From contig MGTV01000017.1 in the NCBI GenBank assembly GCA_001799635.1, positions 1-58,670 on the forward strand: DNA of 58,670 nt, in the 5' to 3' direction. This DNA comes from Elusimicrobia bacterium GWA2_62_23. GTDB lineage: Bacteria > Elusimicrobiota > Elusimicrobia > Elusimicrobiales > UBA9959. This document shows, piece by piece, positions 8,360 through 16,928 of the stretch (position 1 is the first letter of the stretch; every line of letters starts with the position of its first letter). A model generated the notes under the pieces. It worked only from the letters and a program-made list of their open reading frames with translations. It was not told the DNA's origin and ran no database searches. The position numbers were made by a program, and so were the translations under genes.

Positions 8360-9339
8360 GCAAAAGACTCCTGCTGCTGGCGGCGCTGGTGGCGATCGGC
8401 GGCTGCAACCGCAGACCCAAACTGGACCCGCTGGTGCGCCTGGAGAGTTACGCCTTCAACGCGAGCGCCCCGCTGGAGAGCCGCATAACGGAGATCCCGG
8501 CGGAACTCCTGGCCTTCTACGCTTCCGAGGATAAGCGGCCCGACTACGCCGCCTACCGGCCTTCGGCCGCGGACAAGGCGCTGGTCATGAAGTACCTGCG
8601 CCTGCTGCCGCCCGTTTATGAGCGGGTCTTTGCCAAGCGCTGCGTGGGCGTCTATTTTGTGAAAGGGCTGATAGGCAACGGTATAACCAGCTGGGTGGCC
8701 GGGCCCGACGATAAGGTTTATTTCCATATCACTCTTAACCCGGCCATGCTGCAGCAGGACCTCTCCGCCATCATGACCGAGCGGGAACGCAGCTGCTTCA
8801 AGCCCAAGGCCGGCTGGGACGTGACCGTGGCCGCCGGGCACAACTATAAAGGGCTGCTTTACGGTCTCGTGCACGAGGCCGCCCACGGCCTGGACTACGC
8901 GGCGGGGATCTCGCCCTATACCGACGACACCATGCCCGCCTACTATTGGCCGCCCAAACAGCTTTCCGGCGGTTTTTTCTTCGACCTGTGGGCGGATTAC
9001 CGCACCGCGCATTTGGAAGGCGACTTCCCAGGGCGCGACCGGATCACTTTCTATGGCCTGGGCGGAGGGCCGAAGCTGGATATCACGGAGGCCCCGGAGC
9101 TTTACAAGGATTTGGCCGCCTCCGGTTTCCCTTCCCTTTACGGCGCCCGCTCCTGGGCCGAGGACCTGGCCGAACTGGAGACTTTTTATACCCTGACGGT
9201 GAGCCTGAAGCAGCCTGTGCGCGTGACCCTCGCTTCGCCGGAGGGGAAATACAGCCTGGCTACCATGGACGGCAAGGCCCTGGGCCGCGCCGAGGAGTTG
9301 CGATCTTACATGGAGAAGATAGATGACGCTGCGCTGTGA
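8356..9339 (+). CDS. Lipoprotein with HExxH zinc-metallopeptidase motif
   Basis: 327 residues from a GTG that overlaps the previous stop (GTGA); an in-frame ATG at 8314 is an alternative. The N-terminus is a lipoprotein signal ending at Cys17 (AIGGC). The motif HEAAHG (His173, Glu174, His177) suggests a gluzincin- or metzincin-like zinc site. Nearby residues DLWADYRTAH and WAEDLAELETFYTL could hold a further metal ligand. I cannot assign it to a named peptidase family. It is probably exported and anchored in the envelope. It overlaps the YaeQ-like gene by 17 bases. Confidence 0.7.
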   Translation: MSKRLLLLAALVAIGGCNRRPKLDPLVRLESYAFNASAPLESRITEIPAELLAFYASEDKRPDYAAYRPSAADKALVMKYLRLLPPVYERVFAKRCVGVYFVKGLIGNGITSWVAGPDDKVYFHITLNPAMLQQDLSAIMTERERSCFKPKAGWDVTVAAGHNYKGLLYGLVHEAAHGLDYAAGISPYTDDTMPAYYWPPKQLSGGFFFDLWADYRTAHLEGDFPGRDRITFYGLGGGPKLDITEAPELYKDLAASGFPSLYGARSWAEDLAELETFYTLTVSLKQPVRVTLASPEGKYSLATMDGKALGRAEELRSYMEKIDDAAL

Positions 9340-9841
9340 ACTGAACATCAACGGAGGCTGCCGGCGCGTGCTGATAATGGCCGGCGAGGAAGAGACGCTG
9401 GACCACGTGGCCCTGCGCCTTACCGCGGCCATCCTGTTCTTCGACGGCGAGCCGGTGGAGCCGGGCCCCACGGACCCGGCGGTGGAGGACATAGGCTTTG
9501 TGCCCGACCTGATGGTGCCCGACGGCGCCGGCGGGGTGGGCGTGTGGGTGGAATGCGGCAACGTGGCCATGAACAAGCTCACCAAGGTGAACCGGCGGGT
9601 GAAAGGCCGGCTGGTAGTGCTCAAAGAGGACGAGGACGGCGGGCGCCGCCTGCGGGAAGTGGTGAAGGCCGAGGTCAACAAGAGCGAGAAGATAGAGATC
9701 CTGGCCTGGCCGCGCAAGGATTTCGCCGCCTGGAAGGAAGCGCTGAAGGAAAGCAACTACGTTTACGGGGAGGCCTCGGGGCATTCGCTGAACCTGGTGC
9801 TCAACGACGCCGCGTTCTCGGTGCAGCTCACCAACTGTTAG
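9323..9841 (+). CDS. YaeQ-like protein (PD-(D/E)xK-type fold)
   Basis: 172 residues. The N-terminal pattern (ETLDHVALRLTAAILFF, then GEPVEPGPTDPAV) and the core PDLMVPD followed by GVWVECGN correspond to the YaeQ family, which has a restriction-endonuclease-like fold but no settled biochemical role. Acidic residues in PDLMV and WVECG occupy the positions of the fold's catalytic motif. It is the last gene of the rightward series; a strong terminator lies 23 bases past its stop. Family assignment is by pattern only. Confidence 0.68.
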   Translation: MTLRCELNINGGCRRVLIMAGEEETLDHVALRLTAAILFFDGEPVEPGPTDPAVEDIGFVPDLMVPDGAGGVGVWVECGNVAMNKLTKVNRRVKGRLVVLKEDEDGGRRLREVVKAEVNKSEKIEILAWPRKDFAAWKEALKESNYVYGEASGHSLNLVLNDAAFSVQLTNC

Positions 9842-11107
9842 CTACTCCATGCCCTCTTCCAAAGCCGCCGGCCCGGCGGCTTTTTTATTGGCCGGCTCCG
9901 CGCGCAGGAAGCGCCGCGAGAGCATCAGCGTGGCGAAGGCGTAGCACGTGATGGTGACGAGGAAGGGGAGGGTGAAGCCGAAGTCCATCTGCAGGCGGCC
10001 GCTGAGGCGCGTACTGGCGGCGAAGGTCAGGTTCCACACGGCGGTGTAGATGGAGCTGATAGCCTGGTGCTGGGCCGGGGGAAAGTGGCCAAGCATGAAG
10101 ACGCTGTACACCGGCCAGCTGGCGTTCATGAGCAGCGTGCGGGCGAAGGCCGCCAGTACCGTGGGGATGAGGAAGCCCGAGAAGCCCATGGTGGCGAGGA
10201 AGGGGATGGACAGGCCCTGGAAGGCGATCATGGCCCGCACCTGGCCCACGCGCTTGACCAGCCAGGGACCTATGAGCCCGCCGAAGGCCATGGCCAGCGG
10301 CATGAGCGACATGCAGAAGCCCAGGCTGGCGATGCCCAGGGTGAACCCGGTCTTGAAGAAGACATTGAGGTACGGCATGATCATGCCGGCGCCGAAACCT
10401 ATGATGAGCTGCGGCAGCAGCACGTGGAAAGCCTTGGTTATGTTCAGGCCGCCGAAAGCCCCCGCTTCCTTTTTAGCGTCGGGAAAGGCGGCCTCCTTTA
10501 TGCCGGCGGCCGAACCCGCCGCGGCCAGCATAAGCAGACAGGCCGTGAGCAGGGTGCCGCGGTAGGCCAGCGCCCCTTCATCCCCGGAGAACAGCAGCGC
10601 GGCCCAGCCTTTGGTGAGCCAGCCCGAGGCCAGGCTGCCGGCGAAGGCGGCGGCGGTGCCCAGCGCGAACTGGAAACTGAAAAGGTGCTGGCGCTCGCCC
10701 TCGGAGGAATTGCGGGCCATGAGAGGGAAAGCGGTTATGGCCATGGCGGCGGCCGCGGCGCCGTTGAGCACGCCCAGCAGCATCAGCGGGACCCGGGCGG
10801 TTATCAGGGCCATGCCCAGCATGGCGGCGGTGGACAGGCCCACGGAGGCCAGCAGCAGCTTTCTCGCCGGGATGCCGGTGGTGAGCAGTGCCATGGGGAT
10901 GGCGAGGGCCGCGATGGTGAGCCCGGGGATGGAACTCAGCACGCCCACGAAGTCCATGGTATAGCCGATCTTGAGGATGTAGAGGTTGAACACCAGCCCG
11001 AAGACGCTCTGGGCCAGCGAGATAAGGAAAGTAAAAGCCAGAAAGCGCCTGGCATTGAGCCTCAGCGCCTTATATGCCGCGACGTAATTTTTGAAGATGT
11101 CGGTCAT
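9842..11107 (-). CDS. Major facilitator superfamily transporter
   Basis: 421 residues with about twelve hydrophobic helices, an inner-membrane carrier of the MFS type. A central cytoplasmic loop near residues 195-215 contains KEAAFPDAKKEAG. Substrate cannot be predicted. The reading frame ends directly against the stop of the YaeQ-like gene (9841/9842). Its last 20 or so codons contain the intrinsic terminator of that convergent gene, explaining the C-terminal residues KKAAGPAALEEG. The start ATG has no clear ribosome site, so the exact N-terminus is uncertain. Confidence 0.85.
   Translation of the reverse strand: MTDIFKNYVAAYKALRLNARRFLAFTFLISLAQSVFGLVFNLYILKIGYTMDFVGVLSSIPGLTIAALAIPMALLTTGIPARKLLLASVGLSTAAMLGMALITARVPLMLLGVLNGAAAAAMAITAFPLMARNSSEGERQHLFSFQFALGTAAAFAGSLASGWLTKGWAALLFSGDEGALAYRGTLLTACLLMLAAAGSAAGIKEAAFPDAKKEAGAFGGLNITKAFHVLLPQLIIGFGAGMIMPYLNVFFKTGFTLGIASLGFCMSLMPLAMAFGGLIGPWLVKRVGQVRAMIAFQGLSIPFLATMGFSGFLIPTVLAAFARTLLMNASWPVYSVFMLGHFPPAQHQAISSIYTAVWNLTFAASTRLSGRLQMDFGFTLPFLVTITCYAFATLMLSRRFLRAEPANKKAAGPAALEEGME
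9864..9886 (+). terminator. Intrinsic terminator inside the convergent MFS gene
   Basis: GCCGCCG (9864-9870) pairs with CGGCGGC (9874-9880) across a three-base loop, followed by six T. It ends the rightward transcript and lies wholly within the 3' coding end of the leftward MFS gene. Confidence 0.85.
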
Positions 11108-11288
11108 GGTGTATAAACTTCACATAACTGGCCGCTGGAGGGACGGCGGGGGTATGGGTTCGGAGGGACAGCGCAGGCCTGAGCCTGCTTAAGCGCGAAG
11201 GCCGAGCCAAGAGCGGCGGCCGCTATGCGGACGACCGCGTGCCCGGAGAGCCCATGCCCCCGGCGGCCCGACTTGACTTCCCGCGGTC

Positions 11289-12323
11289 TTAGCGGCCAGG
11301 CGCTGCCGCAGGAGCGGTTGCGGTGCTGACCGCGGGCGTGGTTATTGTGTCCGTGCTGACGGCCGGGGCCGGTTCGGCCTTGGGCGGGTGGTTGATGTAC
11401 CACACGTAGTTGGCCAGGTCCTTGTGGTCCTTGTTCAGTTTCTCGGGGCAGGCGCCGTCTTCGGTATAGAAAGAAGCCTGGCGCACGTCCTTCACGCGCG
11501 ACTTCACCGAGGCGGGAATAGCCGCGTTGTGGACCACGTGGCCGTTGCCCGCCACCACCAGCACGCTCCAGCCGGGGTTGGCGTTGAGGAATTCCGCCAC
11601 CTTGTTGCCCATGCCCTCGTTCCAGGCCGCCATGGACGCCAGGTAATTCTCCAGGGTGAACATCTTGGCCATGGGCGAGTCGCCGTGGCCGGCGAACGAG
11701 GCCTTGAGGTATTCGTTGTATTTCTTGTGCTTCGTTATCTCCACCTTCTCCGGCAGGAAAGCTTTCTCTTCGGGCGTCAGGCTGTCCAGCCCCGTGCGGG
11801 CTATCTTGCCCACCACTTTCTTGGGCACGTTCAGGGCCAGGCCCCGCAGCTTGTGCTCCACTATGAAATCGAACAGCGGCTTGTACATATTGAAGTCGAA
11901 GCCCCATTCCTTCTTCCAGTTCACCTTGTCCAGGAATTCCTCCTGGGTAAGCTTCCCGGCGGCGTAGTCGTCCAGGATGGGCTGCAGCGTCTGGTTGAGC
12001 ATCTCGAAGCCCACCGCTATCTTGGAGCCGCGGGCTATCTTCATGGCCTTGAGCGCCTCGAACTGCGCCGCGTGGTCCAGCGGCTGGTCGTGGGTCTCGC
12101 CCACGTATACCACGTCGTTCTTCCACACCACGGACATAAAGGCCGCCTCGGTGTTGAAAGGCTTGCCGCTCTGCGCGCCGAAAATGCAGAAGCGCGGGTC
12201 CGGCTTGGCGGCTTCGGCGGGGGCTTCCCGCTTGTCCACGTTGGAGTTGAGCTTCTTGACGTACTTGGCGTAGGCCGCGAGGGGCAGGGTGAGGATTATA
12301 AGGAGGAAAATTAAGGTTCTCAT
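11289..12323 (-). CDS. ChaN-like (DUF399) exported protein
   Basis: 344 residues. The signal peptide is 1-19 (ending LAAYA). The domain from about 45 to 290 has the hallmark VYVGETHDQPLDH near its start, VGFEMLNQ, and a closing LVVAGNGHVVHN. These mark the ChaN family, in which one member binds heme and is linked to iron. The 45 or so C-terminal residues are Ala/Pro/Thr-rich and look disordered. The gene appears leaderless: a TATAAT lies six bases before the ATG. About 180 bases without a recognisable gene separate its stop from the MFS start. Confidence 0.82.
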   Translation of the reverse strand: MRTLIFLLIILTLPLAAYAKYVKKLNSNVDKREAPAEAAKPDPRFCIFGAQSGKPFNTEAAFMSVVWKNDVVYVGETHDQPLDHAAQFEALKAMKIARGSKIAVGFEMLNQTLQPILDDYAAGKLTQEEFLDKVNWKKEWGFDFNMYKPLFDFIVEHKLRGLALNVPKKVVGKIARTGLDSLTPEEKAFLPEKVEITKHKKYNEYLKASFAGHGDSPMAKMFTLENYLASMAAWNEGMGNKVAEFLNANPGWSVLVVAGNGHVVHNAAIPASVKSRVKDVRQASFYTEDGACPEKLNKDHKDLANYVWYINHPPKAEPAPAVSTDTITTPAVSTATAPAAAPGR

Positions 12324-12329
12324 AATTTA

Positions 12330-12335
12330 ATTATA
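12330..12335 (-). promoter_or_regulatory. -10 box of a leaderless transcript (chaN-like gene)
   Basis: Reading leftward, TATAAT is followed by exactly six bases and then ATG. The usual start point falls on the A of ATG. No good -35 is seen. Confidence 0.6.
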
Positions 12336-12348
12336 GCATAGCGGGAAA

Positions 12349-12376
12349 TAAGAACCCCCGGGCCGGCCGGGGGTTC
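12349..12376 (-). terminator. Intrinsic terminator of lexA
   Basis: A ten-pair GC-rich stem (12352-12361 with 12367-12376) with a five-base loop, followed leftward by TTATTT. It lies five bases past the lexA stop and before the chaN-like promoter, insulating the two genes. Confidence 0.82.
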
Positions 12377-12380
12377 CTTC

Positions 12381-13037
12381 TTACCGTTTGATCACGGCCA
12401 CGGCCTTGCCGTTTATGAGGAAGTCGTCGTCGGGGTGCAGGTAGATGGGCTCGTAGTCGTGGGAGGAGTCCGCTTTCAGGATCACCTGGCCGTTCTGGCG
12501 GTCGTCTATGAAGCGCTTGATGGTGGCCTTGTTGTCTATGATGGCCAGCACGATGTCGTTGTTGGCCGGCACGCGCTTGTTGCTGTCTATCACCACATAG
12601 TCGCCGTCCTCTATCTTCTTGCCGGAGATCTCGGCGCGGTTCATGGAGGAGCCGTTGGTCTTGATGGCGTAGAGGCCGGCCGGCGTGGCGCGGCCCACCA
12701 GCCGCCCGGAGACGCGCAGGAAACCTTCGAAGTTCTGTTCGGCGTAGATGGTGGCGGCGCCGCAGTTGGCGGTGCCTACTATAGGAATAGAAAATAATGA
12801 GGAGGCCTCTTTGAGCAGGCCGTGCGCCAGGCCGGGCAGCAGCTTGGCTTTTCCCATCATGCCCTTGGCCTTGTCTATGGTGAAGAAGCCTTTCTTCTCC
12901 AGCTGCTGGAGATGGTGCTTTATTTTCTGGGGGGATTCCTTCGGCAGGCCTATGGCCGCGGCCATCTCGCGCAGGCTGATCTGCGCCAGGTTGGTCTTCT
13001 TGGAAAGGGACAAAAGTTTTTCCTGTATGGGGTGCAT
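12381..13037 (-). CDS. lexA: LexA-type SOS repressor (S24 autopeptidase)
   Basis: 218 residues. The N-terminal winged helix (about 1-60) contains ISLREMAAAIGLPKESPQKI. The C-terminal S24 autoprotease has catalytic Ser131 (NGSSM) and Lys174 (ATIKR). The cleavage site aligns at IVGTANCG, giving Cys92-Gly93 instead of the usual Ala-Gly; UmuD uses Cys-Gly as well. It is divergent from recA and shares its intergenic region, as expected for an SOS repressor. The helix-turn-helix differs from Proteobacterial LexA, so its operator is probably different, and I could not find a shared SOS box. Translation is predicted to be leaderless. Confidence 0.86.
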   Translation of the reverse strand: MHPIQEKLLSLSKKTNLAQISLREMAAAIGLPKESPQKIKHHLQQLEKKGFFTIDKAKGMMGKAKLLPGLAHGLLKEASSLFSIPIVGTANCGAATIYAEQNFEGFLRVSGRLVGRATPAGLYAIKTNGSSMNRAEISGKKIEDGDYVVIDSNKRVPANNDIVLAIIDNKATIKRFIDDRQNGQVILKADSSHDYEPIYLHPDDDFLINGKAVAVIKR

Positions 13038-13043
13038 ATATAA

Positions 13044-13072
13044 AGGATAATATATTAAAGCGCTAAAGTCAA
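13044..13072 (-). promoter_or_regulatory. lexA promoter, leaderless
   Basis: On the minus strand, TTGACT (13072-13067), a 17-base spacer and TATCCT (13049-13044) are followed by six bases and the lexA ATG. The spacer contains AGCGCT, a short palindrome that could be part of an operator. Confidence 0.72.
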
Positions 13073-13086
13073 TATCTCCTTAATAC

Positions 13087-13115
13087 TTGACAGATGCGGG
13101 AAAATCGTCTATACT
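13087..13115 (+). promoter_or_regulatory. recA promoter
   Basis: TTGACA (13087-13092), a 17-base spacer and TATACT (13110-13115) form a near-consensus promoter. The leader of about 135 bases before the recA ATG holds a hairpin at 13185-13204 and a GGAGG near 13241. Confidence 0.85.
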
Positions 13116-13184
13116 AAATGGGAATTCTGAGCAGGCTGTTTTTGGACGCGGCGGAGAAATGTTAACATAATGTACCGGCCGCAA

Positions 13185-13204
13185 CCCGACACAACGGTGT
13201 CGGG
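13185..13204 (+). promoter_or_regulatory. Hairpin/dyad in the recA leader
   Basis: CCCGACAC (13185-13192) pairs perfectly with GTGTCGGG (13197-13204) around AACG. No T-run follows, so this is not a typical terminator. It may be an RNA element of the recA leader or a repressor dyad. Confidence 0.5.
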
Positions 13205-13256
13205 ATGAGTTTGTAGACTATTACGGTAAGAAAATTTAACGGAGGTTACGAATACT

Positions 13257-14362
<1,106 letters not shown>

Positions 14363-14363
<1 letters not shown>

Positions 14364-15250
14364 TGAGGCCTTTAGCGGCGGACTTCTCGCGTCATCTCGG
14401 CATGGAGCGGGGCCTGGCAAAGAACACCTGCCTCGCCTATGCCGGGGACGCGGAGGCCTTCCTGGCCTATTGCGAAGGCCGGAAGACGGACCCCGCCCGG
14501 GCCGAAGCGCCGTTCGTGGAAGAGTACCTGTGGTCGTTAAAGACCGTGCGTAAGCTGGGGCCGGCCTCCATCTTCCGCAAGACCGAGGCCCTGCGCGCCT
14601 TCTACCGCTACCTGCGGCTGGAAGGCAAGGCCTCCAAAGACCCCACCGCCAATTTCCGCGCCCCCAAGCTGCCCCGCAAGGTGCCGCGCTTCCTGGACCG
14701 GCGCGACATGGAGAAACTGCTGGGTTACCCGGCGGGCGACGCCTTCGCCAAGCTGCGGGCCGCGGCGGCCATAGAGCTGCTTTACGCCAGCGGCATGCGC
14801 GTGTCCGAGCTGCTGGGCCTGCGGCTGGAATCGGTGAATTTCCAGCAGGGCTGGCTGCGGGTGTTCGGCAAGGGGGCCAAGGAGCGCATGGTGCCGGTGA
14901 ACGCGGCCGCGCTGGCGCGCCTCAGGGAGTATCTCGCGGCCCGGCAGCAGAAATTCGGGGGGCAGGCGCCGGACGACGAGCTGTTCCTCAACCGCGGCGG
15001 CAAACAGATCAGCCGCGTGCAGATGTGGAAGGACATTGTGGCCTTCGGCCGCGCGGCGGGCGTGGAGATAAAGCCGCATCCCCACCTGTTCCGCCACACC
15101 TTCGCCAGCCATCTGGTGCAGGGCGGCGCGGACCTGCGTTCCGTGCAGGAGATGCTGGGCCACGCCAGCCTCAACACCACCCAGATCTACGCCCACGTGG
15201 ACAAGGGCGACGTGAAGCGCGCCCACGACAAATACCACCCCGATAAGTAG
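14363..15250 (+). CDS. Tyrosine recombinase XerC/XerD type
   Basis: 295 residues. The N-terminal SAM-like core-binding domain is about 1-85. The catalytic domain carries Arg146, Lys170 or Lys173, His241, Arg244, His267 and Tyr276. These fall within three positions of the E. coli XerD residues, and the spacing HLFRHTFASHL, then LGHASLNTTQIYAHV, is typical. It resolves chromosome dimers at dif with FtsK. XerC and XerD cannot be separated with confidence here. It is co-transcribed with recA. No dif site is recognised in the window. Confidence 0.92.
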
Positions 15251-15288
15251 TGTTGCCGCCAACAATTTAATAATATAGTTAGACGGAA

Positions 15289-15367
15289 AGGGGACGCTGC
15301 ACAATAACTCAATTGTTTTTAGCCTCCACGCATTTACCGGTTATTGAGTTATTGTGCAGCGTCCCCT
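15289..15367. repeat. 25-bp perfect inverted repeat, REP/MITE-like element
   Basis: The arm 15289-15313 is the exact reverse complement of 15343-15367, with a 29-base spacer. The ends begin AGGGGACGCTGC. Palindromes with GGGGAC-type ends are characteristic of repeats mobilised by IS200-like (RAYT) transposases; no transposase is present here. The element sits directly in front of the gene at 15378, and its right arm contains an in-frame GTG (15354) that could be mistaken for that gene's start. Confidence 0.8.
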
Positions 15368-15377
15368 AAAGCACCTT

Positions 15378-16928
15378 ATGATAGAAGACCAGAACGATAT
15401 ATTGGATTCCCGCATAAAGCTGCACGACAGGCACCGCTTCGAGATCAAGCTCGACATAGACCTGGACGCCGCTTCCAGGAGCTCCTACGAGGTGGAGACG
15501 TATTTCTTTATCCCGCGCTCGCTCAACATAGGGCCTCACAATTACAGCAAGGAGAAGTTCTACAACTCCAGCCAGCGCTATATCCGCTGGCGCACCCCCA
15601 AGATGGGCCTGGGCAAGATCTGCGACCCGGCGCTTAAGACCTCGCCGCTTAACCGCGTGCGCGAGGACCTGGCCAAGGTGCTGGCCGGCTCCGGCGAACA
15701 GGAACTCGCCGACGGCATCTGCCACGAGCTGCGGCTGCTGGGCTGCATTATCCGCGGCGAGATCCGCGACTACGTGAAGATCTTCGTGGAGGGCCTGGCC
15801 ACCTACAGCGGGGCCGCGCCGGCCGCGCAGCGCCGCCTGTTCGTGGGGGAGGGGCTGGAGAATTTCCTGGGCGACCTGAAGCGCCTGGAGAGCGCGCTGA
15901 ATTCCCTGAAGGCCGAGATCTCCGACCCGGCCGTGCCGCTGAAGGTCCGCGAGACCATGGCTTTCTTCGACGAATACGTGAGCCTGATCCTGGAAGAGTA
16001 CCTGACCTCGCTGGTGGAGGCGCTGCGCGCCAACCCGGAGGCGCGCAAGCGCTTCGAGGCCGTGGAGAAGGGCGTGCTGGCCATAGTGACCGCCCAGAAC
16101 CGCTACCGCCAGGCCATGAAGTACCCGTCGGTGCTGGTGCCGGGCTCCTCCAACGAGGTCATTATCTACCGCCGCGGCGTGCTGAAAAAGTTCGTGAGTT
16201 CGGTGCTCTACCTCAAGGCGGAATTCTCCGAGTGGGAAAGCCTGACGCAGGTGTTCTTCGGGCTGGCGGCCGGCGGGGCCATGCTGTTCGCGGTGCTGGT
16301 CACGCTGTTCTTCCAGCGGCGCTACGCCATGGACAGCATGCCGTTCGTGCTGGCCGTGGTGATCAGCTACATTTTCAAGGACCGCATCAAGGACTGGCTG
16401 AAGCTGCTGTTCTCCAAGAGCCTCACCCGCTGGATCAGCGACCGCAAGATAGACATCCTGGATTGTTCGGGCGGCGGGCGCATAGGCCTGCTCAAGGAAG
16501 CGGCCACGTTCATCCAAGGCAAGGCGGTGCCGCCGGACATCTCGCGCATGCGCCGCATAGACAATATCACCTCGGTGGACGAGGAAGGCAAGCCGGAGCG
16601 CGTCTTCAAGTACAAGAAGGAGATCATCCTCTACCCCGACGTCATCATGAAGACCCACGAGCGCCGGCGCGACCTCAACGACATCATGCGCTTCAATATC
16701 CGCGACGTGGTGGAACAGGCGGACGACTCCCTGGTGGAGTATCCGTACGTGGACCCCGCCACCGGCGACCTGCGCAAGGCCGACTGCGCGCGCGTCTACC
16801 ACATGAACCTGGTGCTGAAGTACACCTTCGCCGACAGGGAAGGGCAGACCATCGTGCATTACGACCGCATCCGCATCGTGCTCAACAAGGACGGCATAGT
16901 GCGGCTGGAAGAAGTGAGGGGAGCTTAA
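15378..16928 (+). CDS. Hypothetical membrane protein
   Basis: 516 residues from ATG 15378. An upstream GTG at 15354 would place the N-terminus inside the palindromic repeat. The cytoplasmic N-terminal 280 residues are mainly helical. Two closely spaced membrane helices lie near 290-312 and 320-340 (FFGLAAGGAMLFAVLVTLFF, then MPFVLAVVISYIF). A soluble C-terminal domain of about 170 residues contains many basic and acidic stretches. I do not recognise a family. It leads a tightly packed operon with the dehydrogenase at 16929. No ribosome site is clear at 15378. Confidence 0.72.
   Translation: MIEDQNDILDSRIKLHDRHRFEIKLDIDLDAASRSSYEVETYFFIPRSLNIGPHNYSKEKFYNSSQRYIRWRTPKMGLGKICDPALKTSPLNRVREDLAKVLAGSGEQELADGICHELRLLGCIIRGEIRDYVKIFVEGLATYSGAAPAAQRRLFVGEGLENFLGDLKRLESALNSLKAEISDPAVPLKVRETMAFFDEYVSLILEEYLTSLVEALRANPEARKRFEAVEKGVLAIVTAQNRYRQAMKYPSVLVPGSSNEVIIYRRGVLKKFVSSVLYLKAEFSEWESLTQVFFGLAAGGAMLFAVLVTLFFQRRYAMDSMPFVLAVVISYIFKDRIKDWLKLLFSKSLTRWISDRKIDILDCSGGGRIGLLKEAATFIQGKAVPPDISRMRRIDNITSVDEEGKPERVFKYKKEIILYPDVIMKTHERRRDLNDIMRFNIRDVVEQADDSLVEYPYVDPATGDLRKADCARVYHMNLVLKYTFADREGQTIVHYDRIRIVLNKDGIVRLEEVRGA

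Noticed and set aside
13038-13256. Proteobacterial or Gram-positive SOS box between lexA and recA
   Set aside because: I looked for CTGT-N8-ACAG-like and GAAC-N4-GTTC-like sites and found no convincing match on either strand.
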